Of a stretch of 64,000 nt of DNA, positions 8,883 to 17,724 are shown one piece after another (position 1 is the first letter of the stretch; every line of letters starts with the position of its first letter). Origin of the DNA: Paraburkholderia aspalathi (GTDB lineage Bacteria > Pseudomonadota > Gammaproteobacteria > Burkholderiales > Burkholderiaceae). The notes below the pieces were generated by a model. That model saw only the letters and a program-made list of their open reading frames with translations. It was not told where the DNA came from and searched no databases. Location of the stretch: assembly GCF_900116445.1 (NCBI RefSeq), contig NZ_FPBH01000004.1, positions 62,001 through 126,000 on the forward strand. Reading direction: 5' to 3'. A program made the position numbers and the translations under genes.

Positions 8883-8985
8883 ACGCTAATAGACCACTAA
8901 CAAAACAAGGAAAGGCACCACCGCAGGCAAACAGCAAAAGCGCCAACCAAACATCACCAATCTAACCCCGTCGGAGACAAAAACC

Positions 8986-10467
8986 ATGCCCGAACAAAAA
9001 ACCCAAGCAGCGCAGCTACCAAAAACAATGTTCATCAACGGCGAAAAAACCCCAAGCGCCGCAGGCAAAACCTTCCCCATCTACAACCCCGCAACGGGCG
9101 AAGAACTATCCCACCTCCCAGACGCATCAGAAACCGACATCGACCACGCGGTCAAAACCTCAAGAGCAGCCTTCGAGTCAGACACCTGGCGCAGAATGCC
9201 GCCAGCCACCCGTGAACGTCTGCTGCTAAAACTAGCCGACCTGTTAGAACAACACACCGACGAACTAGCCACATTAGAAACCCTGAACCAGGGAAAACTA
9301 ATAGCCTTCTCCAAGATGCTGGAAGTCTCAGGCAGCGTCCAATGGCTCCGCTACATGGCCGGCTGGGCCACCAAAATCGAGGGCACCACCTTCGACCTGT
9401 CGATCCCCTTCCCACCCGGCACCCGCTACAACGCCTCAACAAAACGCGTCCCAGCAGGTGTAGTCGCCGCAATCGTGCCGTGGAATTTCCCACTCCTGAT
9501 GGCGGTCTGGAAAATCGCCCCAGCCCTCGCTTGCGGCTGCACAGTCGTGCTGAAACCAGCGGAAGAAACGCCTTTAACAGCGATCCGCCTGGCCGAACTG
9601 GCTCACGAAGCCGGCTTCCCTCCAGGCGTATTCAACGTCGTCACAGGCCGCGGCGAAACCGCCGGCGCAGCCCTGGTCAAGCATCCCCTGGTGAACAAGG
9701 TCACCTTCACAGGATCGACCGAAGTCGGCCGCATCATCGGCCGCCAATGCGCTAGCGATCTGAAGCGCGCATCGCTGGAACTGGGCGGCAAGAGCCCCGT
9801 GATCGTGCTGGACGACTGCGACCCGAAGAAAGCGATCGAAGGCGCGGCCGGCGCGATTTTCTTCAATCACGGACAGGTCTGCACCGCGGGTTCCCGCCTG
9901 TACGTTGCGCGCTCGATTTACGACGAAGTGGTGCAAGGTATCGCCGCCGTGGCTGATGGCATCGCCTTGGGTTCCGGCTTCGATCCCGCAACACAGATGG
10001 GCCCGATGGTTTCCGCACGGCACCGCGACAAGGTCATGGGAATGATCGCCCAAGGCCGCCAGGAAGGCGGCGAAATCCTGTCACGTGACGCGGCCGTTGA
10101 TGCGGACGGCTTCTTTGTCCGCCCGACGGTCATTGCCAATCGCGCATGCAAGCCGCTTTCCGTGGTCAGGGAGGAGGTATTCGGACCGGTGCTGGTGGCC
10201 ATGCCCTACGACGATATCGACGAAGTCCTGATTCAGGCCAACGCATCGGAATATGGTCTTGGCGCGAGTGTGTGGACAAATCAGCTCGACGAGGCATTGA
10301 GGCTGGTCGACGGCATCGAGGCGGGAACCGTTTGGGTCAACACGCACAATATGGTCGATCCGGCGATGCCGTTTGGCGGGTTCAAGGCATCCGGAATCGG
10401 ACGCGAGCACGGCAAGGCCATCGTGGATGCGTATACCGAGAGCAAGTCGGTCTGCATCGCGTATTGA
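8986..10467 (+). CDS. feaB: NAD(P)+-dependent phenylacetaldehyde-type dehydrogenase
   Basis: A 493-residue cytosolic aldehyde dehydrogenase that would oxidise the aldehyde released by the amine oxidase to the acid (phenylacetaldehyde to phenylacetate if the substrate is phenylethylamine). Visible motifs are IVPWNFPLLMAVWK, FTGSTEVGR (cofactor loop), the general base Glu265 in LELGGKSP, and the nucleophile Cys299 in GQVCTAG. The C-terminal segment VWVNTHNMVDPAMPFGGFK is like FeaB/PadA. Codon use changes within the gene: of the first twelve Lys codons eleven are AAA, while from about 9677 on ten of eleven are AAG. This suggests a recombination joint. The start ATG follows a CGGAGA site. Confidence 0.88.
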   Translation: MPEQKTQAAQLPKTMFINGEKTPSAAGKTFPIYNPATGEELSHLPDASETDIDHAVKTSRAAFESDTWRRMPPATRERLLLKLADLLEQHTDELATLETLNQGKLIAFSKMLEVSGSVQWLRYMAGWATKIEGTTFDLSIPFPPGTRYNASTKRVPAGVVAAIVPWNFPLLMAVWKIAPALACGCTVVLKPAEETPLTAIRLAELAHEAGFPPGVFNVVTGRGETAGAALVKHPLVNKVTFTGSTEVGRIIGRQCASDLKRASLELGGKSPVIVLDDCDPKKAIEGAAGAIFFNHGQVCTAGSRLYVARSIYDEVVQGIAAVADGIALGSGFDPATQMGPMVSARHRDKVMGMIAQGRQEGGEILSRDAAVDADGFFVRPTVIANRACKPLSVVREEVFGPVLVAMPYDDIDEVLIQANASEYGLGASVWTNQLDEALRLVDGIEAGTVWVNTHNMVDPAMPFGGFKASGIGREHGKAIVDAYTESKSVCIAY

Positions 10468-10479
10468 CCAGTCGGTCTC

Positions 10480-10523
10480 TGCACGTCTTGCGGCACCAAC
10501 GCATCGCCGCCACAAGACGTGCA
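10480..10523 (+). terminator. long hairpin after the aldehyde dehydrogenase
   Basis: A perfect 11-bp inverted repeat, TGCACGTCTTG (10480-10490) with CAAGACGTGCA (10513-10523), encloses a 22-nt loop. It lies 12 bp after the dehydrogenase stop. No T-run follows, so it is either a factor-dependent transcript end or an RNA-stabilising structure rather than a classic intrinsic terminator. Confidence 0.45.
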
Positions 10524-10618
10524 CGCTTCTAGCGCCTCGAGGGCAACACAGTAAAATAGCGGGCACCCGCGCCGCCGCGCGTCAGCCTACCCTTGGGTGC
10601 CCCACCTTGAAACGCAAA

Positions 10619-11554
10619 ATGCCCGCGCTGAACGCGCTGAAAGCCTTCGAAGTCGCCGGCCGCACGGGCAGCTTCACGCGCGCAGCGGAACTGCTGAACG
10701 TGACGCAAAGCGCGGTCAGCCGGCAAGTCCGGCAACTGGAAGCCCAACTCGGCGAGACCTTGCTCCAGCGTCACCATCACCACCTCGAGCTCTCGGCCGC
10801 CGGCCGCATCCTCCTGCAAGCACTGCAACAGTCATTTGACCGCATCGAACTCACGGTCCGCAGCCTGCAGGAGAAAACCCACCGCAACCGTCTGCGTATC
10901 AACGCGCCGCCCACCTTCACGAGCCGCTGGCTGATGCCGCGCCTCGGACGTCTGCGTGACGCGCATCCGCATCTCGAACTCAGCCTGTCGACCCGCGTCG
11001 ACGACAATCTCGCCGAATCGGGCGTGCTCGACTGCGCCATCCGTTTCGGCAACGGCGAGTGGGAAGGTTTCGACAACCGTCTGCTGATGAACGAACGGCA
11101 TATCGCCGTCTGCGCGCCCGCCTTGCTCGCGCGCCAGGCCGGCCGCGCGGCCATAGATCTGAATCAGTTCACGCTGCTGCACGTGCTCGCGAGCACCGAT
11201 CAGCGCTATCTGACCTGGCAGCACTGGTTGAAAGCCGCGGGCATCGAAAACGTCGACACTCGCGGTGGCTACGAATTCGATCTGCTCGATCACGCAATCC
11301 GGGCCGCTATCGACGGGCTCGGCGTGACCATCGCCGATCGTCATATGATCGGGCGTGAGCTGGCTGACGGGCAGTTGGTACAAGTGCTCAATGTGCACGT
11401 CGACGGCCACCAGTCGTACTGGCTCGTCACGCGCGCGGAACAGGACGAGCTACCGCACGTCGCACTCTTCCGCGACTGGCTGCAGCAGGAAATCTGGCTG
11501 ACCGAACGTGCACTCGATTCGTCGGAGTCGGCGCAATTAGGCGAAGCGGGTTGA
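10619..11554 (+). CDS. LysR-family transcriptional regulator (GcvA-like)
   Basis: A 311-residue regulator. The N-terminal winged HTH is clear (LNALKAFEVAGRTGSFTRAAELLNVTQSAVSRQVRQLE), with the GcvA-subgroup feature of LNAL before KAFE and hydrophobic HHHLELSAAGR after the wing. An effector domain follows (RLRINAPPTFTSRWLMPRL). An in-frame TTG at 10607 (MKRK-) is an equally plausible start; neither has a good ribosome-binding site. It is convergent with the GMC oxidoreductase gene, 11 bp apart. By position it might control either the upstream dehydrogenase or the downstream catabolic module, and the sequence does not decide this. Confidence 0.88.
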   Translation: MPALNALKAFEVAGRTGSFTRAAELLNVTQSAVSRQVRQLEAQLGETLLQRHHHHLELSAAGRILLQALQQSFDRIELTVRSLQEKTHRNRLRINAPPTFTSRWLMPRLGRLRDAHPHLELSLSTRVDDNLAESGVLDCAIRFGNGEWEGFDNRLLMNERHIAVCAPALLARQAGRAAIDLNQFTLLHVLASTDQRYLTWQHWLKAAGIENVDTRGGYEFDLLDHAIRAAIDGLGVTIADRHMIGRELADGQLVQVLNVHVDGHQSYWLVTRAEQDELPHVALFRDWLQQEIWLTERALDSSESAQLGEAG

Positions 11555-11565
11555 GGCGGACGAAC

Positions 11566-13227
11566 TCAGGCGGCCGCAGCCAGCTCCGCCGCTTCGGGTT
11601 TAAAAGCAGCTTCGACGGCCGCATCCATGAGGATCATCTCGGCGCCCTTCTCCGCGACCATCATCGTTGGCGCGTTGATGTTGCCCGATGTGATGTTCGG
11701 GAAGATCGACGCGTCGACCACGCGCAAGCCGGTAACGCCGTGCACCCGCAAGCGCGCATCGACCACTGAGGTGCGCGGGTCGTCGCCCATCGCGCACGAA
11801 CCGCACAAGTGATAGATCGAACCCGATTGCTCGCGGAAATACTGCAGGAAGCCTTCGCGCGTGTTCACCTGCGGTCCCGGCGAGATTTCCTCGACCGTGA
11901 TCTCTTTCAACGCCGGCGAAGCCATCACCTTGCGCACCAGTTCGCAACCCTGGATCACTTCGTCGATGTCTTTATCCGTGGTCAACGCGTTGATGCGGAT
12001 TTTCGCGGCGTCTTCCGCACGGTTCGACGCGATCTCGATCGAACCGCGGCTCGTCGGCCGGCACGGATTGAATGCCAACAGGAAACCCGAATACGGTTCA
12101 GGTTCCAGATTCGCCTTGTTGCTCTTCGGAATCCGGTACGACAGCGGATTGAAGTACAGTTGCAGATTCGGCTGCGCTTCGTGGTCGTTGCCCTTGAAGA
12201 ACCCGCCCGACTGGTTCACGCTCATCGCGAGCGGCCCCTTGCGCGTCAGCAGATACTGCAGACCGAGCTTGAGCTTGCCGAGCAACGGGCGCAATTCGTC
12301 GTTCAACGTCTTCACGTTCGCGCGATAGTAGAAACTCACGCACAGATGGTCCTGCAGATTTTGCCCCACAGCAGGCAGTTCCTTGACCATCGCAATACGA
12401 TGTTTCGCGAGCAATGCGCTATCGCCTACGCCGGAGAGTTGCAACAGTTTGGGCGAATCCACCGCGCCCGCCGACAGAATCACCTCGCGATTCGCCATGA
12501 ACTGCCGCGTCGCGCCGTTCTGCGTCACGCTCACACCAATGGCCCGTTGGTTACCGTCGAATAGCACGCGGCTCGCGAGCACGTCACGCTCGACCGTCAG
12601 GTTCTTACGCGTCAGCACCGGATGCAAATACTCGAAGCTGCTCGACGAACGCTGCCCTTTGCGCGTATTCACGTCGTAGATACCCGCGCCTTCGAATCGT
12701 TCGCCGTTGAAGTCGTCGCTGCGCTTGTAGCCGGCCTGGTCGCAGCCTTTCAGGAACACATGGCAGATCGGATGGACTGCATCCTTCATCGGCGAGATAC
12801 GGATCGGGCCGTCCGCGCCGTGATACTCCGTGTTGCCGAGCGGATGCGACTCGAGCTTGCGGAAATACGGCAGCACGTCGCGAAACGCCCAGCCCGGGTT
12901 GCCCGCTGCAGCCCAGTCGTCGAAATCATGCGGCTGGCCGCGCACGTAAATCATCGCGTTGATCGAGCCGGAACCGCCCTGCACCTTGCCGCGCGGGCAA
13001 TAGATCGGCCGGCTGTCGAGTTCCTTTTCGGGCTCGCTGTAATACATCCAGTTATAGGTTTCGTTGTAGTACGTCTTGGTGAAACCCACCGGGATCTTGA
13101 ACCAGAACGAGCTGTCCTTGCCGCCCGCTTCAAGCAGCAGCACCGAATATTGGCCCGACGCCGAAAGGCGATTGGCGAGAATGCAGCCCGCCGAACCCGC
13201 GCCGACGATGATGTAATCGTAGTTCAT
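11566..13227 (-). CDS. GMC-family FAD-dependent oxidoreductase (choline dehydrogenase-like)
   Basis: A 553-residue flavoprotein that would oxidise an alcohol group to an aldehyde or ketone. It begins with the ADP-binding fold (GAGSAG at residues 9-14 and LLLEAGG), then has the two GMC signatures ([37 protein letters not shown]). The active-site pair is His in [11 protein letters not shown] and Asn in [10 protein letters not shown]. The segment HLCGSC replaces the commoner HPxGTCRMG, a small deviation. It is the last gene of the minus-strand run with the enolase-superfamily enzyme, 89 bp downstream. It has no signal peptide. The actual substrate cannot be read from the sequence. Confidence 0.9.
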   Translation of the reverse strand: MNYDYIIVGAGSAGCILANRLSASGQYSVLLLEAGGKDSSFWFKIPVGFTKTYYNETYNWMYYSEPEKELDSRPIYCPRGKVQGGSGSINAMIYVRGQPHDFDDWAAAGNPGWAFRDVLPYFRKLESHPLGNTEYHGADGPIRISPMKDAVHPICHVFLKGCDQAGYKRSDDFNGERFEGAGIYDVNTRKGQRSSSSFEYLHPVLTRKNLTVERDVLASRVLFDGNQRAIGVSVTQNGATRQFMANREVILSAGAVDSPKLLQLSGVGDSALLAKHRIAMVKELPAVGQNLQDHLCVSFYYRANVKTLNDELRPLLGKLKLGLQYLLTRKGPLAMSVNQSGGFFKGNDHEAQPNLQLYFNPLSYRIPKSNKANLEPEPYSGFLLAFNPCRPTSRGSIEIASNRAEDAAKIRINALTTDKDIDEVIQGCELVRKVMASPALKEITVEEISPGPQVNTREGFLQYFREQSGSIYHLCGSCAMGDDPRTSVVDARLRVHGVTGLRVVDASIFPNITSGNINAPTMMVAEKGAEMILMDAAVEAAFKPEAAELAAAA

Positions 13228-13316
13228 GCTCTATGTCGCCAAGCGGCGCCCAATCCATTGAATGCGTAAAACAGCTGGAAACCCACAGCTTGAAACCCGG
13301 CAGCTTCAGCCCGGCC

Positions 13317-14534
13317 TCAACCCTTGGCCGGCGCGAGATCCTTCACGTCGGCAGGAAGTGCTGCCATCTGCAGATGCAGACGCTCGCCGGTGTAAGGTGC
13401 GTGCTGCCGAACGACGTCCATGTTCAACTCCACGCCCAGACCCGGTTCCTGCGAAGGAATGATGTAGCCGTCTTCCCATTGAATCGGCTTCTTCAACACT
13501 TCGGCGTGGAAGGCGTCCCACGTGCCGATGCTTTCCTGAATCAGGAAGTTCGGCGTGCAGGCGGCGAGCTGAATGCTGGCGGCTGCGCCGATCGGACCGT
13601 TGTACAGATGCGGTGCGATCTGCGCGTAATACACCTCGGCGATCGCCGCGACTTTCTTCGCTTCGAGCAGGCCGCCCACACGCGCGACGTTCAGTTGCAG
13701 AATGGACGCCGCGCCCGCTTCGAGCAGCTTGAAAAACTCGTACTTGGTGGTCAGGCGCTCGCCCGCGGCAATCGGAATGCTTGTGTGCTGCGCGACTTGC
13801 GCCATCGCGCCTTCCTGTCCTGGCGGCACCGGTTCTTCGAACCACAACGGATCGTATTTCTCGAGGCGCTTGGCAAGCCGGATTGCCGACGACGGCACCA
13901 TCTGCCCATGCGTACCGAACAGCAGATCGGCCTTGCTGCCGACAGCCTCGCGCACACGGCGGCAGAAGGTCTCGCAACGGTCGAGCACTTCCATCGACAG
14001 TTGATGACCTGAATAAGCCGTATACGGCCCCGCCGGATCGAACTTCACCGCAGTGAAACCACGCTTGACGTTCTCAACCGCACATTCGGCAGCGAGATCG
14101 GGATCGTCGTAGTCGTATTCACCGCGACTGTTCTTCGGATACAGATAGGTGTACGAGCGCAGACGCTGATTCACCATGCCGCCGAGCAGTTCGTACACCG
14201 GCTTGTTCGCCGCCTTGCCGATGATGTCCCAGCACGCCATTTCCAGCCCGCTGACCACGCCCATCATCGTCAGATCGGGGCGTTGCGTGAAGCCGCTCGA
14301 ATACGCTTCGCGCCAGAGCCGCTCGATATGGTGCGGGTCCTTATCGAGCAGATAACGGCCGAATACATCGTCGATGATGTGGGTCATCGCTTTCGGATGG
14401 AACGTCGCCGAATAGATTTCGCCGACGCCTTCAATACCGCAATCGGTCTTGAGCTTGACGAAGATCCAGTACATGCCGCCCACATGCGGCGGCGGTACGG
14501 CGACGATATGCGTTTCGAGCGAGACGACTTTCAT
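13317..14534 (-). CDS. mandelate racemase/muconate lactonizing enzyme family protein (probable sugar-acid dehydratase)
   Basis: A 405-residue enolase-superfamily enzyme. The N-terminal capping domain is followed by the TIM barrel with metal ligands near Asp203 (ADLLFG), Glu about 233 (LWFEEPVPP) and Glu about 258 (AAGERL), plus a His near 308 (APHLYNGP) as candidate general base. These place it in the mandelate racemase subgroup, many members of which dehydrate aldonic or aldaric acids. It starts one base after the MFS transporter gene ends, so the two are surely co-transcribed. Substrate specificity is not predictable from motifs alone. Confidence 0.88.
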   Translation of the reverse strand: MKVVSLETHIVAVPPPHVGGMYWIFVKLKTDCGIEGVGEIYSATFHPKAMTHIIDDVFGRYLLDKDPHHIERLWREAYSSGFTQRPDLTMMGVVSGLEMACWDIIGKAANKPVYELLGGMVNQRLRSYTYLYPKNSRGEYDYDDPDLAAECAVENVKRGFTAVKFDPAGPYTAYSGHQLSMEVLDRCETFCRRVREAVGSKADLLFGTHGQMVPSSAIRLAKRLEKYDPLWFEEPVPPGQEGAMAQVAQHTSIPIAAGERLTTKYEFFKLLEAGAASILQLNVARVGGLLEAKKVAAIAEVYYAQIAPHLYNGPIGAAASIQLAACTPNFLIQESIGTWDAFHAEVLKKPIQWEDGYIIPSQEPGLGVELNMDVVRQHAPYTGERLHLQMAALPADVKDLAPAKG

Positions 14535-15857
14535 TTACGCAACCCCTTTTTTGCTAAGCATGTTTCTCAGCGCGAGGCCGGCAAAGCCGCCGAGCGCCGC
14601 CATTCCGGCCACATAGCCGAAGTAAAGCTGGTAACCGAAGACGCCCGGGAAGTTCTGCGTCAGATAACCGTTGATCAACGGCAGGAACACGTCGGGCGAA
14701 TAGCCGAGTACGGAGATCAGGCCGATAGCGAGGCCCATCGTTTCGACCGGGATATTGCAGCGATCCAGCAGCGACCAGTAGAGCCCGCGAATCGCGTAAG
14801 TCAGAATGCCGATGAACAGCACGAGGAACACCAGCAGCACATGGCTCGAGATACGCGGCGCCGCCATCAGACCAAGCAGCGACAGTGCGGCGAAAAAGAG
14901 CGCGATCACCAGCACAGAGACTTTCGAATAACGGTCGCCAAGAAATCCCCCGCCGATGCCGCCGATCGGTCGCATCCACAGCTTGAGCGTCGTGATCGTG
15001 CCGGCCATCACCACCGTCAAGCCGATTTCGCCTTCGTGCAGATACGCGGAAAAGCTGTAAGTCGCCCAGAACACCTGGTAACCACAGAACACAATAGCCG
15101 CGACCAGCCACAACTCAGGAATCGACGCGAGCGTTTTCAGATCGACCAGCACGTTGCTGCGTTTCTTCGTGGCGCGGTTGGCCGCCGCGTCTTTAGCGCC
15201 TTGCGGATCTTTAACCAGCGCAAGCACCACGCCCAGTGCGATGCACAGAAACGCGTACATGTAGACGACCAGCTTGAAGCCGGCCGTCACCGGTTCGCCT
15301 TTGGTCTGCGTGAACCAGGCGAACAGCGTGATCGCGATGGTCGCGAGCATGGCTTCGATCAGGCCACGTCCACCATCGAGCAAACCGAAGAAACGGCCCT
15401 GCTCGTGCGTGCCGGCGATCATCGTCACGCGCTTGATCACGGCAGCCCAGAAGGTCAACCCGGTCGACAATCCCCAGCCACCGAAAATCAGCATCAGCAT
15501 CTGGAACGACGGCGCGGTCGAATACCACAGCCCGAGCACGCCGGTTGCGATCAGCGAAAAACAGATCAGCAGACGCGGCGCGATCCGGTCGGCGAGCCAG
15601 CCACTCGGCAGGTAACTCAGCAGGAAGATCGTGCCGAGCGACGAATACAGATAGCCGAGCTGACTGTCGGTGATGTGAAACACTTCGAGCATCGTCGGCT
15701 GATAGACCTGCCGCAGATACAGAATCGGGTAAATCGCGCCGGCCGCCACGACCAGCAACATGAGCTGGATGTAGCGTTGAGCCTTGTTGGCTTGCAATGC
15801 GGTTTCCGCGGCGCTCGAGGCGAGCGAAGCGGTGGTTTGAACCGGTTGAGATGACAC
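14535..15857 (-). CDS. MFS transporter, probable sugar-acid/polyol importer
   Basis: A 440-residue, 12-helix inner-membrane carrier. A hydrophilic Ala-rich N-terminus (about 25 residues) precedes helix 1. Motif A-like sequence is seen between helices 2 and 3 (LPSGWLADRIAPRLL), with a second copy in the C-terminal half (GGGFLGDRYSKVS). It recalls the YihN-like group of MFS proteins. It is directly abutted by the enolase-superfamily gene and is preceded by the aldehyde dehydrogenase 160 bp upstream on the same strand, so it probably takes up the compound that the module degrades. Confidence 0.88.
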   Translation of the reverse strand: MSSQPVQTTASLASSAAETALQANKAQRYIQLMLLVVAAGAIYPILYLRQVYQPTMLEVFHITDSQLGYLYSSLGTIFLLSYLPSGWLADRIAPRLLICFSLIATGVLGLWYSTAPSFQMLMLIFGGWGLSTGLTFWAAVIKRVTMIAGTHEQGRFFGLLDGGRGLIEAMLATIAITLFAWFTQTKGEPVTAGFKLVVYMYAFLCIALGVVLALVKDPQGAKDAAANRATKKRSNVLVDLKTLASIPELWLVAAIVFCGYQVFWATYSFSAYLHEGEIGLTVVMAGTITTLKLWMRPIGGIGGGFLGDRYSKVSVLVIALFFAALSLLGLMAAPRISSHVLLVFLVLFIGILTYAIRGLYWSLLDRCNIPVETMGLAIGLISVLGYSPDVFLPLINGYLTQNFPGVFGYQLYFGYVAGMAALGGFAGLALRNMLSKKGVA

Positions 15858-16017
15858 GTGAGCGCTCCTGGAAGACGCAGCGCCGGTTCACCGGGCCGCC
15901 GGGTCTTCAAATATTTTTATAAGTGCAGCGGATTTGCTGCGTTTTTTGCGGGTTTCAAAACAACGCGTGCCGTCTACTCCGAATCGCGCGGCACGCGCCG
16001 GTTTCAGCTTTTCAGCT

Positions 16018-17442
16018 TTAGTACTTCATGACCACGAGACGGGTCTGCGTGAATTCGAGCATGCCGTGCTTGCCGTCGTCGCCGCCGAGACCCGAGCGTT
16101 TCCAGCCCGCGTGGAAACCTTGATACGGATCGGCCGGCGTACGGTTCACATACAACTCGCCTGCCTCGATGCCGTTGGCGATCTTCATCGCACTACGGTA
16201 GTTCTCGGTATAAAGCACCGACGACAAACCAAACTGATGGTCGTTCGCCATCTCCAGTGCTTCGTCGAGCGTGCGGTATTTGACGACCGGCATGATCGGA
16301 CCGAAGGTTTCTTCCTGGATGATTTCCATGTCCTGACGGCAGTTCGACAACAACGTGGCCGGATAGAAAAAGCCCTTGCCTTGCGGCAGCTTGCCGCCGG
16401 TTTCGAGCGTGGCGCCCGCAGCGATCGCGCGTTCGACCATCCCGTGAATCGACTGGCGCGACGCGTCGTTGACAAGCGGCCCCATCAGCGAAGGCTGTTC
16501 GGCACGATCGCCGCTTTCCACCGCGCTCATGTGCTTCTTCAGCAGCGCGACGAAACGGTCGTGGACGCTTTCCTGCACGTAGACGCGTTCGATCGCCGTG
16601 CAAAGCTGCCCGCAGTGCGTGGTTTTGGATGCGACCAGGTCGCGCGCGGCCTTCTCGAGATCGGCATCCGCCTCGATGATGGCGGGCGTCTTGCCGCCGA
16701 GTTCGAGCGACGGCTTGGCGATGTTCGCCTTGCAGTATTCAAGCACCTTGCGCCCCGCGCCAACGCTGCCGGTCAGCGTGATCATGCCGACCTTCGGATG
16801 CGTGCAAAGCGCCTCGGCGGTTGCGTGATTCATCGCGAGAATGTTCACAACGCCGGCCGGCAGCCCTGCTTTCTCTACTGCCCTGGCGATCTCGAACGCG
16901 GAGGTCGGCGTGTTGTTGCTGGGGCGCACCACCACGGTATTGCCGGCGATCAACGCGGGCGCCACCTTGCGCATGAACGTATAGACCGGGTAGTTGAACG
17001 GGATCAGGCATGCGACCACGCCGATCGGCTCGCGATGCAGCACGAGGTTTTCGTCGGGCGTGTCGCTCGGAATCACCTCGCCTTCGATGCGGCGCGCCCA
17101 TTCGGCGTGGTAGCGGGTGATCTGGCCGGCGTAGATCGCTTCGTTGGTGGCGTCCGCGACGCTCTTGCCCGACTCCAGCGCGAGCGCCGCGCCGATGGCG
17201 GGCGCGCATTCGGTGAGCGCGTCGGCGAGCTTGTGCAGATAGACCGCGCGCTCGGCCGAAGGCAGCTTGCGCCAGCCCTTCTGCGCGGCGGCTGCGGCGT
17301 CGACCGCGGCGATCGCCTCGGCTTCGGTAACGCCCGTGACGTGGGCAATCACGGCTTCGGTGGCGGGGTTGGTGACGGCGATGAGCTCGTCGCTTGCCGC
17401 GTCGATAAAGCAGCCGTTAGCAAAATTCCGATCGAGTCGCAT
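16018..17442 (-). CDS. aldehyde dehydrogenase (lactaldehyde/glycolaldehyde dehydrogenase-like)
   Basis: A 474-residue NAD(P)+-dependent dehydrogenase. Glu about 249 in LELGGKTP and the nucleophile Cys about 280 in HCGQLCTA are present, as is LIPFNYPVYTF in the cofactor-binding domain. The pattern (IEGEVIPSDTPDENLVLHREPIGV) resembles AldA-type lactaldehyde/glycolaldehyde dehydrogenases. The ATG at 17442 was chosen because a strong CAGGAG site lies just upstream; an in-frame earlier start at 17475 lacks one. It leads the minus-strand module (this gene, MFS, enolase-family, GMC) and is divergent from the porin at 17725. It probably oxidises a short hydroxyaldehyde formed in the pathway. Confidence 0.9.
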   Translation of the reverse strand: MRLDRNFANGCFIDAASDELIAVTNPATEAVIAHVTGVTEAEAIAAVDAAAAAQKGWRKLPSAERAVYLHKLADALTECAPAIGAALALESGKSVADATNEAIYAGQITRYHAEWARRIEGEVIPSDTPDENLVLHREPIGVVACLIPFNYPVYTFMRKVAPALIAGNTVVVRPSNNTPTSAFEIARAVEKAGLPAGVVNILAMNHATAEALCTHPKVGMITLTGSVGAGRKVLEYCKANIAKPSLELGGKTPAIIEADADLEKAARDLVASKTTHCGQLCTAIERVYVQESVHDRFVALLKKHMSAVESGDRAEQPSLMGPLVNDASRQSIHGMVERAIAAGATLETGGKLPQGKGFFYPATLLSNCRQDMEIIQEETFGPIMPVVKYRTLDEALEMANDHQFGLSSVLYTENYRSAMKIANGIEAGELYVNRTPADPYQGFHAGWKRSGLGGDDGKHGMLEFTQTRLVVMKY

Positions 17443-17546
17443 CTCGTCTCCTGAAAACCTGGTGCGGTGGCGCATTGCCTTCGGCTATCGCCTTCATGCC
17501 AAAGGTGCATGGACGGAATTTTTCTCTGGGGCACGGCGCACCACAA

Positions 17547-17559
17547 GCGAATAATTCGC
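17547..17559. promoter_or_regulatory. palindrome between the aldehyde dehydrogenase and porin
   Basis: GCGAATAATTCGC is a perfect 6+1+6 palindrome in the 282-bp divergent intergenic region 17443-17724. Such a position suits an operator controlling both the catabolic module and the porin. No further copy was found near the other module genes, and no regulator is assigned, so the call is tentative. Confidence 0.35.
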
Positions 17560-17724
17560 GGAACAAACATTCTAAAAAATCACGTTTATCCAGGGATGTG
17601 CCTCATACGCGAATCCCATCTCGAATAGCAGAATCCGGGCTTTGCCAAAAGCAGCGGCCTTTACAGGCGGTCGAACCCCGTTTCGCCCCCTGAGGTCACT
17701 CATTACCAAAGTCTGGAGCTCACA

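Noticed and set aside
8920..8985. Third copy of the AraC-type operator upstream of the aldehyde dehydrogenase
   Set aside because: Only one GCGCCAA half-like sequence is present and none at 21 bp distance; the dehydrogenase may be controlled through read-through or otherwise.
14283..15854. Plus-strand frame of over 500 codons opposite the MFS and enolase-family genes
   Set aside because: Spans two clear genes on the other strand and has the low-complexity His/Arg/Gln content of a shadow frame.
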